From contig JAJRUY010000060.1 of assembly GCA_024277555.1 (NCBI GenBank), positions 1-23,575 on the forward strand: a DNA stretch of 23,575 bases. Reading direction: 5' to 3'. The notes beneath the pieces are model-generated. The model saw only the letters and a list, made by a program, of their open reading frames with translations. It was not told the origin of the DNA and searched no databases. This stretch comes from Gammaproteobacteria bacterium. Lineage in GTDB: Bacteria; Pseudomonadota; Gammaproteobacteria; Chromatiales; Chromatiaceae. This document shows, piece after piece, positions 7,948-14,632 of this stretch. Within the stretch, counting starts at the first letter, position 1; each line of letters opens with the position of its first letter. The translations under genes and the position numbers were made by a program.

Positions 7948-8688
7948 TTATTTGAAAGTGAAGTCGACAGTCGCTGTGCCGCCGGCATCCACGGTTACTT
8001 TTGTTTTCTGGTTCTTCAACATGCCGTGCCAGGCCTTGATGGTGTACTTTCCTGGCGGGACGTCCTTGATGGTGAAGCTGCCATCATCGGCAACCATTGC
8101 GAAGTATGGGTTTTTGGCAATGAAGACGAATCCATGCATGAAGTCGTGAGCATCGCATTCCACTTTCATGGCGGGTCCTCTCTTGACCTTGATGGTGGAT
8201 TTCACTATGCCCGGTTTGGGTTGGCTGACATTGGTCAGGGTCTTTTTCGGGCCCTTGGCGTCGCCGCGGATCAGTTCGTAGGTGTGAATGTTGTGCAGAA
8301 TGGGATCGTCATTTACGGCAGACAGGGTTGCCTTGTTTTTCATCACCTGCAGGAAGGGCTTGAATTCACAGCCCTTTTGGTCGATGGTGGCATCACCCAC
8401 GTCGGCAGGGAAGGGTTTGCCTTCCTTGACCTTGTCCAGATACACCACGGTATCCAGCAGATGGCCGTTTTCCACCCGTACGAAGTCGATCTCGCGTACT
8501 CCGGTGCCGCATACATCGTTGTCCTTGGAGATGGTGTAGGTCTTCGGTGCTTGATCCTTGCCCGCAAACTTGATGCTGCCGGTGATGGTTCCGCCATTGG
8601 AGACGCTGGTCTCCTTGTAAGCTGCATGGCTAGCCAGGGGCAAGGCGCAAAGGCCGGCAATGCTGAGGGTGATGAGTGCTTTGTTCAT
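7948..8688 (-). CDS. Exported cupredoxin-like protein with carboxypeptidase-regulatory-like region
   Basis: The 246-residue protein has a cleavable signal peptide (MNKALITLSIAGLCALPLAS, cleavage probably near HAA). The middle holds candidate metal ligands: H132 and H135 in LHNIHTYE, then C178-D-A-H181-D-F-M184 (VECDAHDFMHG). The C-x2-H-x2-M pattern after an upstream histidine is what blue-copper (cupredoxin) sites look like and recurs in periplasmic proteins with a CDxHxWM signature. The last third (DDGSFTIKDVPPGKYTIKAW) is typical of carboxypeptidase-regulatory-like/transthyretin-type beta domains. C60 and C107 could form a disulfide. A good ribosome-binding site (AGGAGA) precedes the ATG, 23 bp after the HEAT gene. 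Likely role: a small periplasmic electron carrier or copper-binding protein serving the neighbouring c-type cytochromes or bd-like oxidase (inference). Confidence 0.8.
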   Translation of the reverse strand: MNKALITLSIAGLCALPLASHAAYKETSVSNGGTITGSIKFAGKDQAPKTYTISKDNDVCGTGVREIDFVRVENGHLLDTVVYLDKVKEGKPFPADVGDATIDQKGCEFKPFLQVMKNKATLSAVNDDPILHNIHTYELIRGDAKGPKKTLTNVSQPKPGIVKSTIKVKRGPAMKVECDAHDFMHGFVFIAKNPYFAMVADDGSFTIKDVPPGKYTIKAWHGMLKNQKTKVTVDAGGTATVDFTFK

Positions 8689-8711
8689 GGTGCTGTCTCC
8701 TGAGTATGGTT

Positions 8712-11117
8712 TCAGGCTGCCTGTTCAGGGTTGTCCTGTGCAGTCAGCAGTTCTTCTATCATTTCAATATATACACTGCGCTTGACGCTGTCGTCGGCCT
8801 GTTTGAGGTTTGTCAACAATATGCTGTTGGCAAGCTCGGTGTCGAACTGGCGCAGTGCGCGGCCAATCAGCCTTGCTTCTTCTCCGGTGCCTATGGTGAC
8901 TCCATCGATTATTTTTTCGACCACCTTGCGGGTAAATGATTCCTCCTGCAATGGCTCCAGTATTCTTGCCAGCCCTTTGGCTGCGGCGACGCGCACGCCC
9001 ATTTCATGGTCTTCCAGGCATTCCATAAGCCTGCGGGCAATGCTCAGGGTCGGGATGTCGCGTACCACCATGTGATCAGCCTTGACCGGATCCTGGCTGT
9101 TGAGGGACAGGTAGGCCAGGGCATCAATGACCTGGATGCGCAGGGTGAATTCCGGTGCCTTGAGCACTTCCACCAATGGGGCCAGGGCTGCGCGATTGCC
9201 GATGTAGCTCAATGCTCTGGCGCTGGCGATTTTCTGATCCAGGTCACCAATGGCCAGTTGCGTGATCAGGGTGCCGACGGCATCGGACAGGCCGTCAAGC
9301 TGTGGATTGCGTTTAGCCATGATGCCGATGGATTCTGCTGCTTCCCGGCGCACCGGGGCATCGTCATCATTCAGCGCCTGGATCAGGGTTTTCAATACTT
9401 CCGTCTCATCAATATCTGCAAGTACATGCGCAGCCAGGCGGCGTATATCCAGTTGTGCATCGATTTTGCGGTTGGAGCGCATACGCCGCATGAGTTCCTT
9501 GTTGTCTTCGACGATTTCCATGTATTCCATGGTTGCTTCATCCTGGATTTCCTGTTCCGGATGTGGCGTGGCGAGCATGGTTTCCACATTTGCCATGCTA
9601 ATGGCATCCAGGGTGGACATGGCGGGCGTGACTTCGCCTTCGGTGACGATTTGTGCGGGTATTTCCGGCAGGTCTAGATCAGGCTTTGAGATTTCCACCG
9701 CGGCATCGGATTCTTCGGGTGGTTTTTCATCACTATCCTGTGGCTCTTCCCCATTGTTGATGTTGGTATCCAGGGACACTTCCACGGGAGTAGCGGGTGC
9801 TGGTTGCGGAACAGTGATTTCTCCGTTCAATGCGCCCATGACCAGATCCAGGGGACGGGGCAGTGGCTCCTCTGCGTCGTGCGGTTGCGTGATCAGGCCG
9901 GATTTTTCCAGCTCCATCAAGGCTTCCAGGGCTGCCAGACGTACTGCCTGCTGCGCATCTGTAATGGCCTTTTCCAGTGCATTGAGTACCTGTGCATTGA
10001 TTTCCCCCAGGCTGCCGATGGCGGTGGCGGCCTCCTTGCGCACCATGGGATGGGAGTTGTTGTTGTCTACAATCTCCAGTAGCTGTGTGATGGCGGATGT
10101 GTTCCTGTTGGCTCCGAGAAGGGCGCAGGCAGCGGCAGCCGCTTCAGCAGAAGCATCGGAGATGTGATTGAGTACCGCCTGGTAGTTCTCTTCCGACAGG
10201 GGGTTGTCTGAAACCACGGGCAGCAGCATGGAATACAGAATGGCGCGTACTTCGGGGTCGGGATCGGTCAGCATCTCCTGGAATGCTTCCTCGATGTCCG
10301 GGGCATTGTCACTGTTCTGCGCCAGCTGGGTTACAGCCTTGAGAGCGGCCTGGCGGACTTCATTGTCAGGGTCGCGCAATAGCAGGGTCAGGGCGCTGAG
10401 GTAGGAGATGGCGTTTTGTGCGGAAAGGGACAGGGCTGCCTCTGCGCGTACGTCGGCGGCAGGGTCTGTGAGTGCGCGCCCCAGCGCCTTGGTTGCAACG
10501 CTGGAAGATGAACGCGCCAGCGCATGGGCTGCCCTGCGCCGGTGAATGGAGGCGCTTTCCTGGCTCTGCAGCCGTTCGATGACCCGGGCTTCGCCAGTGC
10601 TGGATATGCGGATCAGGTTATTGAGAATATCGGGTTCCATGTCCTGTTGGGTTTCATCATCGATAAGGGCGGCCAGGTGATCGATGGCTTTTTCCGCCTG
10701 TAGTTTTCCCAATGCATGAACGGCTGCCTTCTGTACATCCCACCAGGTGTCCCAGTCATCGTTCCATTCCATGTCCTCCGGGCGCTCCAGGCAGATCTTC
10801 AGCAGCGGATCGATAGCGTCGGTGTTTCCGATCTTGCCAAGCGCAATGGCCACCATGGTGCATACCTCGCCACTGGGATCCTTCTCCAGGGACTCGATCA
10901 ATGCGGGCATTGCTTCCGGGGAGCCAATATTTCCCAATGCTTCTGCGGCGTCAATGGCAACGTCCAGATCCTCATCCCTGAGGCGTTCGATCAGGGTTTC
11001 AATGGATGCACTGTCTCTCAGCAGGCCCAGGGTGCGGGCTGCATAGCAGCGATCTGCTTCGTCGCCGGTTTGGACAAGCTGGCACAAGGTATCCACGGTT
11101 TCTCTATATGTTGTCAT
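8712..11117 (-). CDS. HEAT-repeat (PBS-lyase-type) scaffold protein
   Basis: I choose the ATG at 11117 (801 residues, MTTYRETVDTLCQLV) because a strong sigma-54-type promoter at 11161-11176 predicts transcription starting near 11150, which excludes the longer frame to 11246. The protein is a series of about 30-residue helical repeats (for example RCYAARTLGLLRDSASIETL and IDAAEALGNIGSPEAMPALI) covering about residues 20-400. A Pro- and acid-rich linker of about 120 residues follows (around PQPAPATPVEVSL to EKPPEESDAAVE). A second HEAT block fills the last 250 residues (DAPVRREAAESIGIMAKRNP). No signal peptide or membrane helix, so it is cytoplasmic. HEAT-like repeats of this type occur in phycobilin lyases and in many scaffolds, so binding to a protein or tetrapyrrole partner is possible but not shown. 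It is the first gene of the minus-strand operon. Confidence 0.88.
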   Translation of the reverse strand: MTTYRETVDTLCQLVQTGDEADRCYAARTLGLLRDSASIETLIERLRDEDLDVAIDAAEALGNIGSPEAMPALIESLEKDPSGEVCTMVAIALGKIGNTDAIDPLLKICLERPEDMEWNDDWDTWWDVQKAAVHALGKLQAEKAIDHLAALIDDETQQDMEPDILNNLIRISSTGEARVIERLQSQESASIHRRRAAHALARSSSSVATKALGRALTDPAADVRAEAALSLSAQNAISYLSALTLLLRDPDNEVRQAALKAVTQLAQNSDNAPDIEEAFQEMLTDPDPEVRAILYSMLLPVVSDNPLSEENYQAVLNHISDASAEAAAAACALLGANRNTSAITQLLEIVDNNNSHPMVRKEAATAIGSLGEINAQVLNALEKAITDAQQAVRLAALEALMELEKSGLITQPHDAEEPLPRPLDLVMGALNGEITVPQPAPATPVEVSLDTNINNGEEPQDSDEKPPEESDAAVEISKPDLDLPEIPAQIVTEGEVTPAMSTLDAISMANVETMLATPHPEQEIQDEATMEYMEIVEDNKELMRRMRSNRKIDAQLDIRRLAAHVLADIDETEVLKTLIQALNDDDAPVRREAAESIGIMAKRNPQLDGLSDAVGTLITQLAIGDLDQKIASARALSYIGNRAALAPLVEVLKAPEFTLRIQVIDALAYLSLNSQDPVKADHMVVRDIPTLSIARRLMECLEDHEMGVRVAAAKGLARILEPLQEESFTRKVVEKIIDGVTIGTGEEARLIGRALRQFDTELANSILLTNLKQADDSVKRSVYIEMIEELLTAQDNPEQAA

Positions 11118-11160
11118 GGCTCTGTTTTGATTCCTGTGACGGGTTTGATCTGATACATTA

Positions 11161-11176
11161 TGCAGTTTTCGTGCCA
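11161..11176 (-). promoter_or_regulatory. Sigma-54-type promoter for the HEAT-protein operon
   Basis: Read on the minus strand the site is TGGCACGAAAACTGCA. It matches the consensus TGGCACG-N4-TTGCA at all but one fixed position (C for the first T of the -12 block) and has the required GG-N10-GC spacing. Transcription would start near 11150, leaving a leader of about 33 nt before the ATG at 11117. This supports that start codon. Confidence 0.75.
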
Positions 11177-11235
11177 TCAGAGATGTTGGAAATTTGCTTG
11201 TCCATTGGGAGGTTGGGTGATGCGCCACAACAGGC

Positions 11236-11254
11236 ATTGAACGCATTGTTCAAT
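11236..11254. promoter_or_regulatory. Inverted repeat, candidate enhancer (UAS) 1
   Basis: ATTGAAC-gcatt-GTTCAAT is a perfect 7-5-7 palindrome. Its centre (11245) is about 95 bp upstream of the predicted minus-strand sigma-54 start site, a usual distance for an enhancer-binding activator. It shares 13 of 17 positions with the second element at 11389-11405. Confidence 0.55.
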
Positions 11255-11388
11255 ATTGGCTGGTGGCGGATGTTGGATGCATCGAAATGTGCAACTCTGG
11301 ATGCTGGCTTTGCTCTCGTCTGGATTGGTGCTGTGTGACCGGCTTGGCGGATGAAATTTGAAGGATTTCGTGCAGCTTTACCACCGGG

Positions 11389-11405
11389 GTGAATGCTTCG
11401 TTCAA
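11389..11405. promoter_or_regulatory. Inverted repeat, candidate enhancer (UAS) 2
   Basis: GTGAATGCTTCGTTCAA keeps the GAA-N7-TTC core of element 1 with the same GC at the same place in the spacer. Its centre (11397) is about 132 bp upstream of the predicted plus-strand sigma-54 start near 11529. The half-site symmetry is less perfect than in element 1. Confidence 0.5.
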
Positions 11406-11502
11406 GAATGCCGAGAAAACACCGGCTCTGTAAGCGCCTTTTGGTGCTGGTTTCCGTTCTGGGGCAGTGATTTTCAATGGGTTATTGTTTGTATCCTGCT
11501 AT

Positions 11503-11518
11503 TGGCTTGGTTTTTGCA
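11503..11518 (+). promoter_or_regulatory. Sigma-54-type promoter for the bd-like oxidase operon
   Basis: TGGCTTGGTTTTTGCA matches TGGCACG-N4-TTGCA with only the AC of the -24 block changed, and has exact GG-N10-GC spacing. The predicted start is near 11529, 50 nt before the first gene, whose ribosome-binding site is GGAG at 11568-11571. Confidence 0.65.
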
Positions 11519-11578
11519 AGCGACAGCTGGGAGGCAAGCCGCAGTCTTTCTACATTTATCCATTAACGGAGATTCAGT

Positions 11579-11731
11579 ATGGCCGAGTTACCGGAAGAAG
11601 AAAAATCCCCGTCATCAAGGCCGCAGGACAATTGGGGGAAAAAGCTTTTCTTTGGCACCTTGATCGTGCTGCTGGCTTTTTTCTACTGGCTGCTGATCTA
11701 TTCCGGCGGCGTTATAGTTGACCACGGCTAG
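11579..11731 (+). CDS. 50-residue single-helix membrane protein, first gene of the oxidase operon
   Basis: The frame starts MAELPEEEKSPSSRPQDNWG after GGAG with a 7-nt spacer and ends TAG at 11731. An acidic, Pro/Ser-rich N-terminal 20 residues precede one hydrophobic helix (KLFFGTLIVLLAFFYWLLIY, about 23-42) and a short GGVIVDHG tail. I do not recognise a family by sequence. Its place as leading gene before a CydA-like subunit invites comparison with the small CydX/CydS-type oxidase subunits, but no homology is claimed. It is followed 12 bp later by another small membrane protein gene. Confidence 0.75.
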   Translation: MAELPEEEKSPSSRPQDNWGKKLFFGTLIVLLAFFYWLLIYSGGVIVDHG

Positions 11732-11743
11732 GGCGGAGACGAA

Positions 11744-11896
11744 ATGGAGCAACAGAACAACATGGGAATTGCCGGACGGTTGGCGGCAGTAGTGATTGCC
11801 ATCGTCATCATGCTGGCGTTTTATTACGGCCTGAATCATCTTGTCATGGGTATGCAGGGATTGCCCTTGAATCTGGATTTGACACCGGCGGGCTAA
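11744..11896 (+). CDS. 50-residue single-helix membrane protein, second gene of the oxidase operon
   Basis: The frame runs from ATG at 11744 to TAA at 11894-11896. The product begins MEQQNNMGIAGRL, then has one hydrophobic helix (AAVVIAIVIMLAFYYGL, about 14-30) and a tail of about 20 residues ending NLDLTPAG, which would be outside the membrane. It ends 4 bp before the bd-like subunit start, so it is very probably translated as part of the operon. Family not recognised. A small structural or assembly subunit of the oxidase is the simplest reading (inference). Confidence 0.75.
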   Translation: MEQQNNMGIAGRLAAVVIAIVIMLAFYYGLNHLVMGMQGLPLNLDLTPAG

Positions 11897-11900
11897 AACG

Positions 11901-13805
11901 ATGAAGCAAACAGAATTCATACGCAGGCTCGATGTCAGCCGTTTGACAGCGATGCTGTTTCCCCTTTTGGTATTGTTGGTGTTCGGCTTGGTGGATGCAG
12001 CCCAGGCCGATGTGGGTATGGGCAACGCTCAGGAGCGCATCACGCCAATTGGTGAAGTGCGCCTGCAGGGTCAGCCTCCAGTTGAGATTGCTGCCAAGCC
12101 TGCTGCGATCCAGGAGCAGGAGGTGGAGCTGAGAGCGGCTCCCAGACCCAGCCGTGCAGACTATCCCGATATTGGCGTCAGCAGCAGGGCTATCGTGTGG
12201 GTGTTGGGCCAGATGCATTTGTTCTTCGGCGCCCTGGTGTTGGCGGTGCCCCTGTTTGTGCTGTTGATTGAACTGGTTGGCGTGTATACCCGCGATGATC
12301 GCTATGACGACATGGCTCATGAGTTCATGAAGATCAGCCTCATAGGCTTCTCTATTACAGCCATTTTTGGCGGATCCCTGGCGCTGGCATTGTTTTTGCT
12401 GTACCCGGATCTAATGGCTTACCTGATGCATGTATTCGGCTCCCAGTGGCTGGTATATGCGGGTCTGTTCTTTTTTGAGAGCTTCTTTTTGTATGTGTAT
12501 TACTATGGCTGGAATGCGCTCCGCTATGGAAACCTGAAATGGGTGCATCTTACCTTGGGTCTGCTGCTGAATGCATCGGGCCTGACGATTATGGTAATGG
12601 CCAATTCCTGGGCGACGTTCATGATGGCGCCGTCGGGGGTAAACGAAGTGGGTGCGGTCGTCGGCAATATCTGGGAGGTGATGAAAGGGCCGCTGTGGAA
12701 TCCCATCAACCTGCATCGTTTCATCGCCAATATTGCCTTTGGCGGCGCCGTGGTTGGCGCGTATGCGGCATTCAAGTTCCTCAGTGCCAAGGATCCGGTC
12801 AAACGTGCGCATTATGACTGGATGGGGTACACCTCCAACTTCATCGCAATATTGGCCTTCCTTCCATTGCCTTTCGCCGGTTACTGGCTGATGGCGGAGA
12901 TCTATGCTTATTCACAGCAAATGGGCATTACCGCCATGGGTGGTATTCTCGCCTGGCTGTTTATCGTCCAAGCGGTGCTCATCGGCACGATTCTGCTGGC
13001 GGGCAATTTCTATCTGTGGTCGGGAATGTCGCGCACCGATGGCTCGGAACGCTACAAAGGGCTGATCAAGGTCATTGCCCTGGTGCTGGTAGTCTGCTTC
13101 CTGATCTGGGTGACGCCGCATACGCTGATACTTTCTGCCTCTGAAATATCCCTGCTGGGGGGAAGCCATCACCATATTCTCGGCCCTCTGGGCATCATGC
13201 CGGCGAAGAATATTGCGGTGAATCTGATGTTGATCGCAACTTTCCTGTCTTTCCAGCTCTATCGCCGTTCCGACAAGGTGGCTACGGTGAGCTGGGCGCC
13301 GATGGGGAATGCGCTGATGATAGCTGTGTATATAGGCGCTGTGGTGAATATCATTTTCCTTGGCGTTTACTATGGCTATTTTACCAATACCGTATACAAG
13401 GTAGGCTCTTCTGTCGCCCAGGTGGTGACCACCCTGTTGGTTATCGTATTCGGGCTGGTAATCGATGCGCTGATGTTCAAGAAGGCCAAGGTGCTGCCGT
13501 CTCACTGGGGTCGTATTCCTGATCGCGCGCAGTACGCATTGTTTGCATTGCCCATCGCCTTTACCTGGCTGATGGCCTTGATGGGTTATGTGCGCTCTTC
13601 AGTAAAGACCCACTGGCATGTGTATACCGTGATGAAGGACAACTCACCAGATAACTTCATTCCTGCTATTGGTTACGCAGGAAACATGATTACTCTGGTG
13701 ACTGTATTGTTCCTGCTATGTGTACTGTTCATGTTCTGGGTGGCAAACCTGAGTGGAAGCAAACAGCGAAAACCCGAGACTGCGCTGGCAGGAGGGGAGG
13801 CATGA
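11901..13805 (+). CDS. Divergent cytochrome bd oxidase subunit I-like (CydA-like) membrane protein
   Basis: The 634-residue protein has about 14 predicted membrane helices. Helix 0 (about 16-32) and a polar stretch to 95 form an N-terminal extension absent from normal CydA. The following region looks like CydA: H106 in GQMHLFFGALVL corresponds to the haem b595 ligand (His19 in E. coli), E193 in FFFESFFLYVYYYGW to Glu107, NSWATFMMAP (235-244) to the conserved NGWMQNP segment, and H272 in NLHRFIANIAFGGAVVGAY to His186, the haem b558 ligand. Glu99 of E. coli CydA appears replaced by a hydrophobic residue. Extra histidines sit in the C-terminal half (H407, HHH 423-425, HWH 571-573). The quinol loop (Q-loop) and GRQPW motif are not evident and no CydB gene follows. 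Neighbouring cytochromes c and a SCO chaperone suggest a cytochrome-c-linked, perhaps copper-containing, oxygen or other terminal reductase (inference). Confidence 0.75.
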   Translation: MKQTEFIRRLDVSRLTAMLFPLLVLLVFGLVDAAQADVGMGNAQERITPIGEVRLQGQPPVEIAAKPAAIQEQEVELRAAPRPSRADYPDIGVSSRAIVWVLGQMHLFFGALVLAVPLFVLLIELVGVYTRDDRYDDMAHEFMKISLIGFSITAIFGGSLALALFLLYPDLMAYLMHVFGSQWLVYAGLFFFESFFLYVYYYGWNALRYGNLKWVHLTLGLLLNASGLTIMVMANSWATFMMAPSGVNEVGAVVGNIWEVMKGPLWNPINLHRFIANIAFGGAVVGAYAAFKFLSAKDPVKRAHYDWMGYTSNFIAILAFLPLPFAGYWLMAEIYAYSQQMGITAMGGILAWLFIVQAVLIGTILLAGNFYLWSGMSRTDGSERYKGLIKVIALVLVVCFLIWVTPHTLILSASEISLLGGSHHHILGPLGIMPAKNIAVNLMLIATFLSFQLYRRSDKVATVSWAPMGNALMIAVYIGAVVNIIFLGVYYGYFTNTVYKVGSSVAQVVTTLLVIVFGLVIDALMFKKAKVLPSHWGRIPDRAQYALFALPIAFTWLMALMGYVRSSVKTHWHVYTVMKDNSPDNFIPAIGYAGNMITLVTVLFLLCVLFMFWVANLSGSKQRKPETALAGGEA

Positions 13806-14632
13806 GCGTACTTGCAAAAACACTGGGCTTCAGCCTGGGGCTAACCTTGCTCTTTACCTTGGTGACCTACCTGCTTCCCCAGATAAAGGGAGAAGCTCCG
13901 GTAGATAAGAAGGTGGATCTTGGCTCCCTGACCATGGAGAGTTTCATTGTCCTGGGGGATGAAATCTTCCATAACAAGGGCACCTGCACCCTGTGCCACC
14001 AACCTGCGCCCCTGGGACGGGCTCCGGATATCGCCGGGGAAGACATGGTGGCGCTGGCCAACAAGCACCTGGCGGATGAGCGCTACCAGGGTGATGCAAA
14101 AAATGCCGAAGAATATATCCGGGAATCCCTGATCCATCCCGGCAAATATGTTGTCGCAGGCTGGGGGAAAAAAGGCAGCAATGATACGGAATCCCCGATG
14201 CCTGGAGTGGACAAGCCTCCCATACAGCTTACCCCGGTAGAGATCGACGCCGTGATCGCCTGGTTACAGGCCAAGGACGGCGGTGAGGTTACCGTGCCCT
14301 TGCCTGCGGTGGAAGCGGCTGCGGAGGCGGCTTCGACAGCAACCACTGGCGACAGCGGCAAGGCGCCTGCCCCGGCGGCAACTGCTGAAGAGGCGCTGGC
14401 TAAATATGCCTGTGCTTCCTGCCATGCCATGGATAGCAATGATGCCCTGGTAGGGCCGGGTCTGGTGGATATCGGCTCCCGCCTGAGCAAGGAACAACTG
14501 CGGCAAAGTATTGTTGACCCGAATGCGGTGGTGGCTGAAGGTTTTCCGCCCGCCATGCCGCTTGATTTTGCATCCAGGATGACAGTGAGCGAGCTGGAGA
14601 TGATCGTGAACTATCTGGCGGAGAAAAAATAA
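13802..14632 (+). CDS. Membrane-anchored dihaem cytochrome c
   Basis: The start is the ATG at 13802, in an ATGA overlap with the previous stop and after a strong GGAGGGGAGG ribosome-binding site; it gives 276 residues. An N-terminal hydrophobic helix (FSLGLTLLFTLVTYLL, about 9-24) lacks an obvious cleavage site and probably anchors the protein. Two class I-like haem domains follow: CTLCH at 62-66 and CASCH at 204-208, with distal methionine candidates in ESPMPGV and PPAMPLDF. An Ala/Thr/Pro-rich linker (about 165-195) separates them. Role: periplasmic electron transfer between the triheme partner and the bd-like subunit is likely from operon context. Stop and next start overlap as TAATG. Confidence 0.88.
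   Translation: MSVLAKTLGFSLGLTLLFTLVTYLLPQIKGEAPVDKKVDLGSLTMESFIVLGDEIFHNKGTCTLCHQPAPLGRAPDIAGEDMVALANKHLADERYQGDAKNAEEYIRESLIHPGKYVVAGWGKKGSNDTESPMPGVDKPPIQLTPVEIDAVIAWLQAKDGGEVTVPLPAVEAAAEAASTATTGDSGKAPAPAATAEEALAKYACASCHAMDSNDALVGPGLVDIGSRLSKEQLRQSIVDPNAVVAEGFPPAMPLDFASRMTVSELEMIVNYLAEKK

Larger units (their letters stand above)
11118..11578. other. Divergent intergenic control region, no gene seen
   Basis: This 461-bp spacer separates the start codons of the two divergent operons. Short open frames in it have no convincing ribosome-binding sites or protein-like composition. It holds two outward-facing sigma-54-type promoters and two related inverted repeats, listed separately. Confidence 0.8.

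Noticed and set aside
11145..11158. FNR-like sequence TTGATCTGATACAT in the divergent spacer
   Set aside because: Only one half-site is good, and it would overlap the predicted sigma-54 transcription start of the minus-strand operon.
11118..11246. N-terminal extension of the HEAT protein by 43 residues
   Set aside because: The extension would cover the sigma-54-type promoter at 11161-11176 and its sequence does not look like HEAT repeats; the ATG at 11117 is preferred.
11250..11477. 75-codon open frame on the minus strand in the divergent spacer
   Set aside because: It overlaps both candidate enhancer elements, has no ribosome-binding site seen and no recognisable protein features.
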